Below, in pieces: positions 9,885-19,316 of a stretch of DNA of 64,000 nt. Positions within the stretch are counted from its first letter, which is position 1. Each line of letters opens with the position of its first letter. A program made the position numbers and the translations under genes. The notes below the pieces were generated by a model, which worked only from the letters and a program-made list of their open reading frames with translations, made no database searches and had not been told where the DNA came from. Source of the stretch: Methanococcus aeolicus Nankai-3 (GTDB taxonomy: Archaea > AGJL01 > Methanococci > Methanococcales > Methanococcaceae); the NCBI RefSeq assembly GCF_000017185.1, contig NC_009635.1, forward strand, positions 1,113,189-1,177,188, in the 5' to 3' direction.

Positions 9885-9984
9885 ATAATTAGCATTCAAA
9901 ATAATTATACTTCGTAATTGAACAATCTCAATCGTTTGGTAATTTTATCAACTCTAATTCCTATCAAACAGAGATGCTAATTAT
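9885..9984. ncRNA. Candidate structured RNA or terminator beside the array
   Basis: A perfect 11-bp inverted repeat (ATAATTAGCAT at 9885-9895, ATGCTAATTAT at 9974-9984) encloses two further possible stems. One is AATTA/TAATT at 9903-9919, with TTCG in its loop. The other is an 8-bp stem with one G-U pair, GTTTGGTA (9934-9941) with TATCAAAC (9962-9969), extended by TCTC/GAGA just outside. The nested layout suggests a folded RNA of about 100 nt. It starts 40 bp after the last repeat and before the convergent csm6 3' end, so a bidirectional terminator or a relic mobile-element end are the alternatives. It matches no RNA family that I recognise. Confidence 0.35.
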
Positions 9985-10075
9985 TATAATATACATAATA
10001 GAGCTCAGGTGGCGTGTAGTTTTTAGTTTTTTATATTGTTATGGGTAATAATTAGTTTAAATACAATATATAAGG

Positions 10076-11608
10076 TTATAAATGATTTATTATTTCCTTA
10101 TTTAATTTGTCAAATATGTTTTCTTTTTCTTTACTATTTGCGATTTTGAAGAATTCTGATTTAATACTTTTGAAATAATTATTAATATCTTCATTGACTC
10201 CATTCTGTTCCAGCATTTTATTTATTTTTTCTTTATTTATCCCTTCAAAACCATGAGCCACTATTGTTGTGTGTCTTAAGTTGTTATGGTTCTTTTTATA
10301 CTTTTTCTGTATTTTTTCATATACTCTAATTTCATCTGAATAATTACCATATAGATATGATATCAATTCATAATATAATGGGGTATTTATGGTAGTTCTA
10401 TAATATGTCTTGCCATTGTTGGTTTTTTTACACTTTTCTTCAATGAAATTTGCTAATTTTCTTATGCCCGGAGGATTGTATGAATTACCCCTTTGAATAC
10501 CTCCCACTAAATATTTTAAATAACTTCCAAGTTTATTATTTAAATCATCTACTCCCATATCTTTAGTATCAATCAACCCTGATGGAAGATTATTGCCTAA
10601 TTTATAACTAATTTTAGTTTTCGTTTTTTCAAACCACTTTAAAACAAAATACTGTCCCATAGCCTCTTCCAATCTATAAACCCTTGCTAAAAAGTTTGCA
10701 TAGTTTCTATTTCTTAATTCAATTTCCATATTATCTAAAAGTTCAAGAATAAGATATTTTAATTTTTTAATGGTATTATTTTCTCTCATGAGTTTCTTCA
10801 ATCTTTCCTCTTCATGAGATTTTAAAGCATTGTAGAAATCAAAATTTAATCTATAATTTAAATGTTCTATTAGATTTAGTATTTTTTTATCATCTGTATA
10901 GTATTCTTTAAATGATAATGCACCTGCATAATTGTAATTTTTAATTATATCTTTTACTTTCTCTTTTATTATTTGTTTTTCAAATGAGCTCATGTTTTCT
11001 AAATTAATATTCCCTCCACTAACCTCTACTACTTCTATTTTTTCCTTAAATAATGTTGCCAATCTTATAGATTCCTTACTTGTTGGAACACCCCCACTTA
11101 TTTCAAATATTATTTTATCAAATATCTCGTAGTTGTTATGGATTATATTCAGTATATGGTTAAACCATATATCCAACTTTGATGCATTGAATTTGGCTTC
11201 CCTTATCACAACTTTATCTTTAAAACCATTTTCTTCTAAGAATCTTTTAATAATTTCTGCTTCAATAAATGTATCTCCTTTTTTATACCTATCTTCAAGG
11301 TCATTTTCGTTTTGCTGATTTGTTGGAATTAATATAATTTTTTCTACGGTTCCATTTAATTGATTTTCGATATAATCTAAACAAGGCTGTATGATTGGTA
11401 ATGTAATATAATTTTTTATACTATCATAATTTTTTAATATTTTGCAAGTATGGTCTAAAAAATTATTTTTTTTAAGATACAATTCATTGGAGTCCAAATC
11501 TTTGCCATTATCAAATATATCTCCTAAAATATTTTTTAATTCTTGTTCATGCTCTTTTTTAAATTGAATATCCCTATTTCCCAGTGTGCAAATTAAACAA
11601 ATGCTCAT
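10076..11608 (-). CDS. csm6: Csm6-like CARF-HEPN ribonuclease (1)
   Basis: Csm6 enzymes are RNases switched on by cyclic oligoadenylate made by Cas10. The N-terminal part fits a CARF domain: a first strand SICLICTLGNRD, an IPTNQQNE segment, and FEISGGVPTSKES near residue 170. The C-terminal part carries the HEPN motif R-x6-H in LRHTTIVAHGFEG near residue 445. The 510-residue length is a little longer than classical Csm6. It is the distal gene of the III-A operon, 49 bp after the second csm6-like gene. The choice between Csm6 and Csx1 naming is by context. Confidence 0.85.
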   Translation of the reverse strand: MSICLICTLGNRDIQFKKEHEQELKNILGDIFDNGKDLDSNELYLKKNNFLDHTCKILKNYDSIKNYITLPIIQPCLDYIENQLNGTVEKIILIPTNQQNENDLEDRYKKGDTFIEAEIIKRFLEENGFKDKVVIREAKFNASKLDIWFNHILNIIHNNYEIFDKIIFEISGGVPTSKESIRLATLFKEKIEVVEVSGGNINLENMSSFEKQIIKEKVKDIIKNYNYAGALSFKEYYTDDKKILNLIEHLNYRLNFDFYNALKSHEEERLKKLMRENNTIKKLKYLILELLDNMEIELRNRNYANFLARVYRLEEAMGQYFVLKWFEKTKTKISYKLGNNLPSGLIDTKDMGVDDLNNKLGSYLKYLVGGIQRGNSYNPPGIRKLANFIEEKCKKTNNGKTYYRTTINTPLYYELISYLYGNYSDEIRVYEKIQKKYKKNHNNLRHTTIVAHGFEGINKEKINKMLEQNGVNEDINNYFKSIKSEFFKIANSKEKENIFDKLNKEIINHL

Positions 11609-11656
11609 GGTCTCACTTTAAATTTTTTTTAATAAATATTAAATAAATATATAAAT

Positions 11657-13138
11657 TTATATAAGTTTATTGATTAATCTTTTTATTAAATCTATATCAT
11701 CTATGATTTTATTTTCGTTGGATTTATCTTTATCATATAACTCAATTATATTCTTTTTAGAAACCCCCATGAATCCATGTGCCAATACTGATTTATTTCT
11801 CAAATCTGATAAACATTCTACTTTTTTTAATTTTTCAGTGGTTTTTTTAGTTTTGTTATTATTATTTAATTTAATGATTATATCATGAATAGGTTTATAT
11901 TTTTTAAATCCTTTTTTATCAATTAAATATCCCACTAAATAAAAGAGAGAATTCCTATTAACGCCTTTATCTACTTGTATATGTCCCTCAATTAGATATT
12001 TTTTTACATCCGGATTTTCTTCCAATAACTCTTCATATCCTTGAAATTTACCTTTCTCTTTATCCATTGATTTATTAAATTCTTTTTCTACAATCGTTAT
12101 TAACACAGCCTCTTCTAATCTAAATAATCTACCCACAAAATCTACATAGTCTCCATTTTTCCACTTACGAATCATGGTATCTATTAGTAAATTAATTAGT
12201 AGTTTATATCTATTGATATTCTCTTTTATATCCTTAGTAGGTTCGTTACTATCTAACTTTTCTAACGATTTTATTTCCTTTCTAATATGTTTTTTATTGT
12301 CAATATTGGCTTTCTTAAAAGCCTTATTAAGTTCATCAATTGCTTGTTCAAAATCAAATAAATTTTTAAAATGCAGGGCTCTTAATTTATGGTATTCCCA
12401 ATCTTCAATGAGCCCATACTTTTTCCCAACCTCAGACGCCAATAGATACATTTCTGAATCCATATATGCATCATATTCTTCATTTTTAAATTTTTTAAAT
12501 AACATCTCCCCAATGTTATTTTCCTGTGGTTTTTTGCCGTGTGGTTTGTAAAATATCTTTGTTTTTGTTTCCCACCTTAGCACTCCATTTATTATAAGAC
12601 TTGATATTTGAGCAGGAGCTCCCCCAGTTATTCCAAGATATACATCATCATAATCATTACTGAACTTATTAAAAATTGTAGAATATTCTTCAAGCATTAA
12701 TGCATAATCAGAAGGATTTTTATTTATTTTGACAATTTCGACATTGCCTTTTAATTTTGGATATTTCCTTATTAGCCATTCTTTTATTATTTCAGCGGAA
12801 TAATATGTATCTTGATTATGTGAATTTTCCTGCATTGTTGCCAACAATTTAATATTCATTTCATCATAAAGTTCATATATGCTTTTTATACTATCTTTAA
12901 TTAAAATTGGTTCTAAGTTTAATTCTTCATAAGCCTTGCTTAAATATAATTCTTTTGTAAATTCAAAAAAACTTTTAAGATTCAAATTTTTTTCTGTTAT
13001 CTCCTGATATTTTTTATCACATTTTTCACGAAGCCTTTTAGGGCCTTCTTCTGCATCCTTAGTCTTATCGAATAGTGCAATTTCTCCAAATCCTAAATCC
13101 CTATTTCCAACATTTGATAAAAACAGTGCTTTACTCAT
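11657..13138 (-). CDS. csm6: Csm6-like CARF-HEPN ribonuclease (2)
   Basis: This is a paralogue of the downstream gene with the same architecture. The CARF part has ALFLSNVGNRDLGF, ATMQENSHNQDTYYSAE and LGITGGAPAQISS. The HEPN part has R-x6-H in LRNKSVLAHGFMG near residue 445. The predicted activity is cyclic-oligoadenylate-dependent RNA cleavage that backs up the Csm complex. The ATG at 13138 (MSKALFL) follows GGAGG at good spacing and is preferred to the in-frame ATG at 13165. It begins 2 bp after the csm5 stop. The two copies are clearly diverged and are not a recent duplication. Confidence 0.85.
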   Translation of the reverse strand: MSKALFLSNVGNRDLGFGEIALFDKTKDAEEGPKRLREKCDKKYQEITEKNLNLKSFFEFTKELYLSKAYEELNLEPILIKDSIKSIYELYDEMNIKLLATMQENSHNQDTYYSAEIIKEWLIRKYPKLKGNVEIVKINKNPSDYALMLEEYSTIFNKFSNDYDDVYLGITGGAPAQISSLIINGVLRWETKTKIFYKPHGKKPQENNIGEMLFKKFKNEEYDAYMDSEMYLLASEVGKKYGLIEDWEYHKLRALHFKNLFDFEQAIDELNKAFKKANIDNKKHIRKEIKSLEKLDSNEPTKDIKENINRYKLLINLLIDTMIRKWKNGDYVDFVGRLFRLEEAVLITIVEKEFNKSMDKEKGKFQGYEELLEENPDVKKYLIEGHIQVDKGVNRNSLFYLVGYLIDKKGFKKYKPIHDIIIKLNNNNKTKKTTEKLKKVECLSDLRNKSVLAHGFMGVSKKNIIELYDKDKSNENKIIDDIDLIKRLINKLI

Positions 13139-13140
13139 TT

Positions 13141-14298
13141 TTATTCCTCCGTTATTTTTACCCATCCCATTGGAATGTTTTTATTACTATCTAATACCCT
13201 TGTTCTTGGAAATTCAATATAATGTCTTGCACCTTTTAAGGAAGCCTTTAATTTTCTATTTTTCTCCTTTTCAAATATGTTTTTCATAATATTTAAGTAT
13301 CCTTTTGTATTACCTTTGTCGTGTTTCCACAATAATAGATATATAGTTTTAGATAGATAGGAGCTCCCAGAACCTATTGTTAAATAAAATGAATTATCAT
13401 TATTTTTTATGTTGTTAAGCAAATTATTGTAAAATTTTATTGTTTCATCCGGTAAATATTTGTTATTTAATTCAAACTCTATTATTGTTTTTGAAAACTT
13501 GTTGCACATGTTTTTTATATCTTCAAAATTTTTTGGAAAACCATCTTTTATGGTGAGCTCTACACTGAGCTCTGAATTTTTTTTAAGGACTTCTTTTGGT
13601 TCTGGAATGTTATTACTGGATTTTTTATCTTTTCTTACATCCATTGTATTGTATCTTATGGTGTTGATAAATTCGAAATTTTCCTGTGGTATAATATTGC
13701 TATCTGTAATTAACAAATATTTAAAGAAATCATCTTTAATATTCCTCCCAATGGCAGTATTTACAACCTCATTTCCTTTTTTATTGTCGTATATTTTTTT
13801 ATTTTCTAAAATATTAACTAATTTGCCAATATTTTTATCATAATAATCAAAAATATACGCCGTCCTTATAGCACCTTTTAAGGAGCTCCCTGGAACATAG
13901 TATTTTCCATTTTGATTTATAAATTTTCTAACCTGCACTCTTGCATCCTTGTTGATTTTACAATCGACTTCTTTTAAAATATGTTCATCAGGATAAAGAC
14001 CTATGCTCTCATAAGTTTCTTTTACGCCCCCTTTCATTCTATTATTATCCATATTGTGTTTTATTAAATTTACCAATTTGTTTATTTTATTTATATCATC
14101 TATACTTTCAAATAATTCTTCTATGTTGATTATTTTTGCTTTTGCTTTATTATTTTCAATATAATAGTCCATGTTGGCATAAACATCTCCATTTCCTATA
14201 TTTAAAGGAGATATCGTGGTTATTTTTAGAATTTTTTTAGTGGGATTTATTCCATTATTTGGTTTAGTTTTTGATTCATTTGGTCTAAATATATTCAT
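13141..14298 (-). CDS. csm5: Csm5, type III-A RAMP subunit
   Basis: Csm5 caps the 3' end of the crRNA in the Csm complex and affects crRNA maturation. The N-terminus ITTISPLNIGNGDVY and the glycine-rich YVPGSSLKGAIRTAYIF near residue 135 are typical RAMP segments of Csm5. The 385-residue length fits. The gene overlaps csm4 by ATGA and is followed at once by a csm6-like gene. Two GGAGCTCC palindromes occur in it. They are the last ones before a 5.7-kb stretch without any. Confidence 0.9.
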   Translation of the reverse strand: MNIFRPNESKTKPNNGINPTKKILKITTISPLNIGNGDVYANMDYYIENNKAKAKIINIEELFESIDDINKINKLVNLIKHNMDNNRMKGGVKETYESIGLYPDEHILKEVDCKINKDARVQVRKFINQNGKYYVPGSSLKGAIRTAYIFDYYDKNIGKLVNILENKKIYDNKKGNEVVNTAIGRNIKDDFFKYLLITDSNIIPQENFEFINTIRYNTMDVRKDKKSSNNIPEPKEVLKKNSELSVELTIKDGFPKNFEDIKNMCNKFSKTIIEFELNNKYLPDETIKFYNNLLNNIKNNDNSFYLTIGSGSSYLSKTIYLLLWKHDKGNTKGYLNIMKNIFEKEKNRKLKASLKGARHYIEFPRTRVLDSNKNIPMGWVKITEE

Positions 14299-15446
14299 AA
14301 TCTCCCCTCCTCCTCATTTAATTCTTCATAGAATATTACTGGAATGGAAATTGCATGTCCATTAAGTATTACTTCATGAATTGTCTCATCAGGTCTTAAA
14401 TTTTCAGTCTTACCTTTGATTTCTTTATCACATATGGAACCTTCTGCAATTGCATATATATTCTTTTTAAGTTTTGTAATGTGCTCCATATGATTTGGTG
14501 AAGGGTAAATATAACCTCCGATTTTAATTAGTTGATAATTGCAAAAACTTTCAAATTCTTTTTCGTCATTTGGAACTGCAATGGATAAAGTTAGTCTTTT
14601 CTCTTTGGAGATATATTCTTTATTTAAATCTTCGTTGAATTCATCGATTATAATATCTTCAAAAGTTCCAGCTCCAATGCTCCTTTTTCCACCCAATCCT
14701 TCATCTTTAATTAAATTTATGGATGCATTGATTTTTTTTGCTAAATCTCCATTAATGCCCATAAAATCAATTAAAAAATAAAATCCAACGATATTTATTA
14801 TATTTTTATTATTCTTGTCCGTTTTATCTTTTTTATTATCTTTTTTATTCTTTTTTCTTAAAGGTTTTATAAATTCGATTGAATATAACTGCCCCTTGTC
14901 ATCATCTTCAAGAGTAGTTCCTTTTATTCTATCTATTGAAACCTTTTGTTCTATTATTTTTTTAAATAAATCCATATTTTCAGGATTCTTATATTCAAAT
15001 TCTTTTTTTTCTTCATCAGATATTAGATACTCTTTACCAATGGTTATTTTTTTCAATTCCTTTTTATTATGGTCTTTTAAAGCATTTAATGATATAAATT
15101 TAATTTTTTTAACATCTTTTGGTTTTTCTTCTAATTCTTTTGTAGTATTGTCATCAAATCCTAATTTTAACATAGGTTTTGGTATAAACAGTATTTCTTG
15201 CTTGATTTTATTCAAATTATCTAAATTAAATTGATATATTGCAGGATATAGCGACGATATTCTCAATTCTTTTATTTTCTCCGCATATTTTTTAAATTCC
15301 TCATCGCCGTATAACCTAACAAAATTATTTACAAGCGCAGAAAACAAACTATGAGAATGTAATATAGTCGAACTTTCAGTTAAATCCCCTTCTCCAAAAT
15401 GGTATTTGCTATTTTCCTTTGGGATAAGTTTTATAATATTATACAT
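14295..15446 (-). CDS. csm4: Csm4, type III-A RAMP subunit
   Basis: Csm4 binds the 5' handle of the crRNA next to Cas10. Visible features are the N-terminal YNIIKLIPKENSKYHFGEGD, SSTILHSHSLFSALVNNF, and the glycine loop EGLGGKRSIGAGTFED near residue 255, the pattern of Csm4. Lysine- and asparagine-rich insertions (KKDNKKDKTDKNNKN) reflect the low G+C background. The stop overlaps the csm5 start. It sits 48 bp after csm3. Confidence 0.9.
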   Translation of the reverse strand: MYNIIKLIPKENSKYHFGEGDLTESSTILHSHSLFSALVNNFVRLYGDEEFKKYAEKIKELRISSLYPAIYQFNLDNLNKIKQEILFIPKPMLKLGFDDNTTKELEEKPKDVKKIKFISLNALKDHNKKELKKITIGKEYLISDEEKKEFEYKNPENMDLFKKIIEQKVSIDRIKGTTLEDDDKGQLYSIEFIKPLRKKNKKDNKKDKTDKNNKNIINIVGFYFLIDFMGINGDLAKKINASINLIKDEGLGGKRSIGAGTFEDIIIDEFNEDLNKEYISKEKRLTLSIAVPNDEKEFESFCNYQLIKIGGYIYPSPNHMEHITKLKKNIYAIAEGSICDKEIKGKTENLRPDETIHEVILNGHAISIPVIFYEELNEEEGRL

Positions 15447-15494
15447 TGTTCCCCTCTAATAATTTTAAAAAATAATTGAAAATAAAATATGAAA

Positions 15495-16223
15495 TTAAAA
15501 GTTAATTTTATCTATTAATTTAATTAACTCATCTAAATTATTGTCATCTTTTTCAGTTGCTAATTCAATTTCATTTTTTATACCTTCATAGTACCCTTTT
15601 GGTCTATATATTGCTGTTAATTTTTCAAATTTTATTTTACCGTATCCTCTTGAACCGCTTCCTCCCAAATAATCGTCTTCCAATAATTTTATACCTTCAA
15701 TAAATTTTTTAATTAATTCTTTATCCCTATTTTCATCATATATGTTAAAAACAACTTCATAATCAAATTCACTTCCTGCAACCACTCTTTCAATAAATCT
15801 TGGATGTTGCGCGGTTCCTTTAACTCTATCTATTACATTTTCTGGTTTTATTTCTAAATATTCATGAACCGGCTTTTCTTTATTTAAATAAGCATCCCTT
15901 ACAATAGCTCTTGCAGGTTCTTTTATATTTTCTGATTTATGGGGCCCAAATAACATACAAATTGGACAATCTCCACAATTACATGGCTGTGCTTCACCCT
16001 TATTTAATTTATATTTACCATCCTTTACCTCTAACAAACTTCTAATTTTCCCCTTTAACGAACTTCCTGGAATAAATACTCTTCCATTTTTATCTCTTAT
16101 TACTGGATTGTCAGAGCCTCCTATCTTTAAGGTTTCTGCTATTCCACCAATATGCAATCCGGTTTCTGTTATGATTTTACCTTTTAATATTAGTTTTCCG
16201 TTTAAGGTTATTTTATTTTCCAT
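15495..16223 (-). CDS. csm3: Csm3, type III-A backbone and target RNase
   Basis: Csm3 forms the crRNA-bound backbone and cuts target RNA every six nucleotides. The 242-residue protein shows LKGKIITETGLHIGG, PVIRDKNGRVFIPGSSLKGKIRSLLE, a zinc-type CNCGDCPICMLFG segment, and the ARAIVRDAYLN region, in which the Asp (in IVRDA) probably corresponds to the catalytic aspartate of Csm3. A glycine-rich LGGSGSRGYGKI loop follows. The features match the family over its full length. Confidence 0.94.
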   Translation of the reverse strand: MENKITLNGKLILKGKIITETGLHIGGIAETLKIGGSDNPVIRDKNGRVFIPGSSLKGKIRSLLEVKDGKYKLNKGEAQPCNCGDCPICMLFGPHKSENIKEPARAIVRDAYLNKEKPVHEYLEIKPENVIDRVKGTAQHPRFIERVVAGSEFDYEVVFNIYDENRDKELIKKFIEGIKLLEDDYLGGSGSRGYGKIKFEKLTAIYRPKGYYEGIKNEIELATEKDDNNLDELIKLIDKINF

Positions 16224-16282
16224 AATCTCGCTCCCCTCTTATTTATCATATATATTATTACAATGTAATTATAATATTATAA

Positions 16283-16732
16283 TTATTGGTTATTATGTCC
16301 TTTATGATATGCTACAACAGCTTCAAAAAATGTTTTAAAGTTTTTAAATTTATTTTTGTCATTTTTAATAGTATCTAATATCTTGGTAAATTCTTTTTCC
16401 AACATTTTCAACGCTATTTGTTTCCCCTTGTTAGTCTCTTTGCTTGCTTGGTATGCCATTTTTGGCTTTAACAACATTAATTTAAGATACCAATTGTTGT
16501 TATTATCTTCATCCTCACTCATTGATTCATCAATTTGAACTACATAATCATAGAAATCCCTTAATTTTGAAGATGGCATGGCTTTAATTTCTTCTGCAAA
16601 TTTTTCTGCTTTGTTAATCAATATTCCAATATTTTCAGGCCTTAAATTCAATATTTTGTTAATATCATCATTTGACTGCACTGACTCTTCTTCCTTCTTA
16701 CCTGAATTATGATTTTTTTTCTGATTTCCCAT
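16283..16732 (-). CDS. csm2: Csm2, type III-A small subunit
   Basis: Csm2 is the alpha-helical small subunit that lines the target-RNA channel. The sequence is mostly charged helix with a conserved-looking core KAEFAEEI-like segment (AEKFAEEIKAMPSSKLRDFY), then LKLMLLKPKMAYQASK and KTFFEAVVAYHK. The ATG at 16732 (MGNQKK) has a strong GGAGGAGGT upstream. An ATG at 16792 would add 20 residues and would place the start right after cas10. The assignment relies on composition, length (149 residues) and its place between cas10 and csm3. Confidence 0.85.
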   Translation of the reverse strand: MGNQKKNHNSGKKEEESVQSNDDINKILNLRPENIGILINKAEKFAEEIKAMPSSKLRDFYDYVVQIDESMSEDEDNNNNWYLKLMLLKPKMAYQASKETNKGKQIALKMLEKEFTKILDTIKNDKNKFKNFKTFFEAVVAYHKGHNNQ

Positions 16733-16799
16733 AAAATTACCTCCTCCTTTAAATTTAACATTTGGATTATTTGCCCAGTTCATTTTAAACACCTACCTA

Positions 16800-19316
16800 C
16801 TATCTTGATTTTAATTCTGCAATTCTTGAAGCAATTATCATGTCGTTAAAGGCAATCTCTTTTAATTCATCAATATTGCCTTTTTTTATTTTATTTTCGA
16901 TATTTGTCAGATAATTATATATAAACTCTACATTTTCATCCAACTCCCCATTTTTGTTAGAGTAATTTCTATACAGATAATATTTCATCCTCCACAGGTA
17001 AGGAATATTAATTTGAATTCCATTTTCAGAAACATTTTTACTCACAGCCTTTTTTAAATTTGAAGATGTCTTTTGAACTAAATGAACTATTCTCTTTTTG
17101 TCTGGTTTTTGCATTGCCTCAATAAAATTATTTTCATAGCCATCTACCTTCTCAATTTTACCCCAATTCAGAGATAATCCAAATATACTCACTGAATCTT
17201 TTTCCAACTTTTTTCCATTTACTTCCATAATATTTTCTTTTGCATTTTCCAATTCTTCTTCTGCTAAATAAACTCCTTTTCTATATTCAAATTTTGGACT
17301 TACTAATACAACACCTGCACTTAATGTAATGTCTGGATTATTGCAGACGAATTCTTTAAACTTATCATTTATCTCTTTTGCCAAATCCCAAACAACATCC
17401 CATGCTCCAACGATTAATGTATCATCACCTCCTGAGTAAGTTAAATAAACATTGTTTTTATATTCAACTTTTTTTACAACATTACCTTCTTCTTCAAAAA
17501 CAGTTTCTGCCTTTCCAGTTTTAATTAAATATGGAATATAACCAGTAAAAAACAATGTTAGCATAGAGCTCAGTGTGCTTAATCTTGATATTGTTGGTTT
17601 ATTTAACCCTTTTGTAATTATTTTACCTAAATTATCTACATCCATCTTTAAAATGGCTAGTTTATTTGTCCCGGTTCTTTTTTCTGCATCTTCTCCTAAT
17701 TCAGAGAATTCTTTTATTTTATTGTTATCCATTGGAAATGCTATTGAACCTAATTTATAAGGAATTTTTAGATTGCCCTCATTATCAGGTAGTTCGTAGA
17801 TATTATTTTCGAATTCAACCATTTTATTTTTAAAGAAATCAGTCAATACTTTCAAATCTTTAATTTGTTCCACACTAAATTTTTTTTCAATTCCAAAATC
17901 TCTTAATATTGTTGTTAATTCTTCAAAAGATTCGCAATATTCGCATTTTTCATTGGTAATTTTAGCATTTTCACTTTTACATATTTTACATCTTTTGTTT
18001 TCGTCTCCGCTTCCTTTTGCTTCAAATAACTTCATTCCCTTGTATTCAAATTTTTTCATTTTCTTCTTTGAAGTTTCATCTGCTGCTTCTTTCCATTTAT
18101 ATGGTATTCCAATTTTGGCATCCTCATCCATACAATCTATTAAAAAATCAATAGGTCTTAAATTCACCTTTCCAATTGCCACATATAAATTTGCACCGAA
18201 TTTATCAAACAATATATCGTTTATTTTTTCTTCAAAATCATTCACTTTTTTATCTTCAATGTTGTGAGATAATATATAAAAATGCCCTCCCCCGTAAAAT
18301 AATATATTTGCAATAGGTAAATTCAACTCATTAACAACATATCTTGCACAGAGCTCCGTTAAAAAATCTAAATAAAAACTTCTACCTTTAAGCGATTTAT
18401 TAGCTCCTTTTGAAGTAATGTTAAATATAAAATCCTGAACTCCCGAAATATCCCCATGAATAAGGGAAAATTTGTGTTCATTGATATATTTTATTTCATC
18501 TAATTTCTCTTTTAATAATATTTCATTATCTTCTTTTTTATTTTTCTCTTTAACTTCATAATTATTTATAATTTCTTTTATTTTATTGGCTTCATCGTCT
18601 AAATTATCTAAAAGATTTTTAACATCTAATTTATCTTTATTGTTATACAAACAACATGCAATAGCACAGGTGGTTTTTAGATGGTCATATAATGATACAT
18701 CAGAAAAATAATTGGAATCTTTTTTCTCCATATTGTATGTCGAAGGAACACACCAAGTATATTTCTGTATAAATAACAGTAAATCTTCAAAATTATTAAT
18801 TTTTTTAAAATCTTCGTCATCTACTTTTTTAGTATTGTTATCTATATTTATCTTTGGAAACGATTTTTCAGATACATTCAAAGGCATTAATGGATATATA
18901 TAGTTTTTATTAGAAGTTTTTTTGTTATTTTCATTTTCCGATATAGATATATTTTCAAAAATTGATGCTAAATTTAGATCATCATTAGAGCTCGCATTTT
19001 TATTATATGTTATTAATTCTCCATTGCTTAATTTATCCGATATTTTTAATATATTTAATAATTTATTTTCGTTATTTTCTCCATGGTGGTTTTCTATCAA
19101 AAATTTTATAGTTTTAATTTTTTCAATTTCGGAATTGTTTGAACCCCAGTATTCTTTAAAATTTATCTTGCCCCCAATAAATTTAACCCCATAATCTACA
19201 TGACCGTTATTAGACCCATTATTTTCACTTGAATCATTATCTAAAAGTTTATACCATTTTCCAATATCATGTAATAATGCACCAATTTTTAACGCTTCAT
19301 ATTCATTTTCATCCAT
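16800..19316 (-). CDS. cas10: Cas10 (Csm1), cyclic-oligoadenylate synthase
   Basis: Cas10 is the large III-A subunit, which makes cyclic oligoadenylates and in many systems cuts ssDNA. An HD motif is intact (ALLHDIGKW, residues 13-21). A central zinc finger is present (CKICKSEN and CEYC). The palm has the active SGGDD at about 626-630. The 838-residue length is normal. With both sites intact and two CARF-HEPN genes downstream, second-messenger signalling is expected. It is the first gene of the III-A operon. No GGAGCTCC occurs in it. Confidence 0.96.
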   Translation of the reverse strand: MDENEYEALKIGALLHDIGKWYKLLDNDSSENNGSNNGHVDYGVKFIGGKINFKEYWGSNNSEIEKIKTIKFLIENHHGENNENKLLNILKISDKLSNGELITYNKNASSNDDLNLASIFENISISENENNKKTSNKNYIYPLMPLNVSEKSFPKINIDNNTKKVDDEDFKKINNFEDLLLFIQKYTWCVPSTYNMEKKDSNYFSDVSLYDHLKTTCAIACCLYNNKDKLDVKNLLDNLDDEANKIKEIINNYEVKEKNKKEDNEILLKEKLDEIKYINEHKFSLIHGDISGVQDFIFNITSKGANKSLKGRSFYLDFLTELCARYVVNELNLPIANILFYGGGHFYILSHNIEDKKVNDFEEKINDILFDKFGANLYVAIGKVNLRPIDFLIDCMDEDAKIGIPYKWKEAADETSKKKMKKFEYKGMKLFEAKGSGDENKRCKICKSENAKITNEKCEYCESFEELTTILRDFGIEKKFSVEQIKDLKVLTDFFKNKMVEFENNIYELPDNEGNLKIPYKLGSIAFPMDNNKIKEFSELGEDAEKRTGTNKLAILKMDVDNLGKIITKGLNKPTISRLSTLSSMLTLFFTGYIPYLIKTGKAETVFEEEGNVVKKVEYKNNVYLTYSGGDDTLIVGAWDVVWDLAKEINDKFKEFVCNNPDITLSAGVVLVSPKFEYRKGVYLAEEELENAKENIMEVNGKKLEKDSVSIFGLSLNWGKIEKVDGYENNFIEAMQKPDKKRIVHLVQKTSSNLKKAVSKNVSENGIQINIPYLWRMKYYLYRNYSNKNGELDENVEFIYNYLTNIENKIKKGNIDELKEIAFNDMIIASRIAELKSR

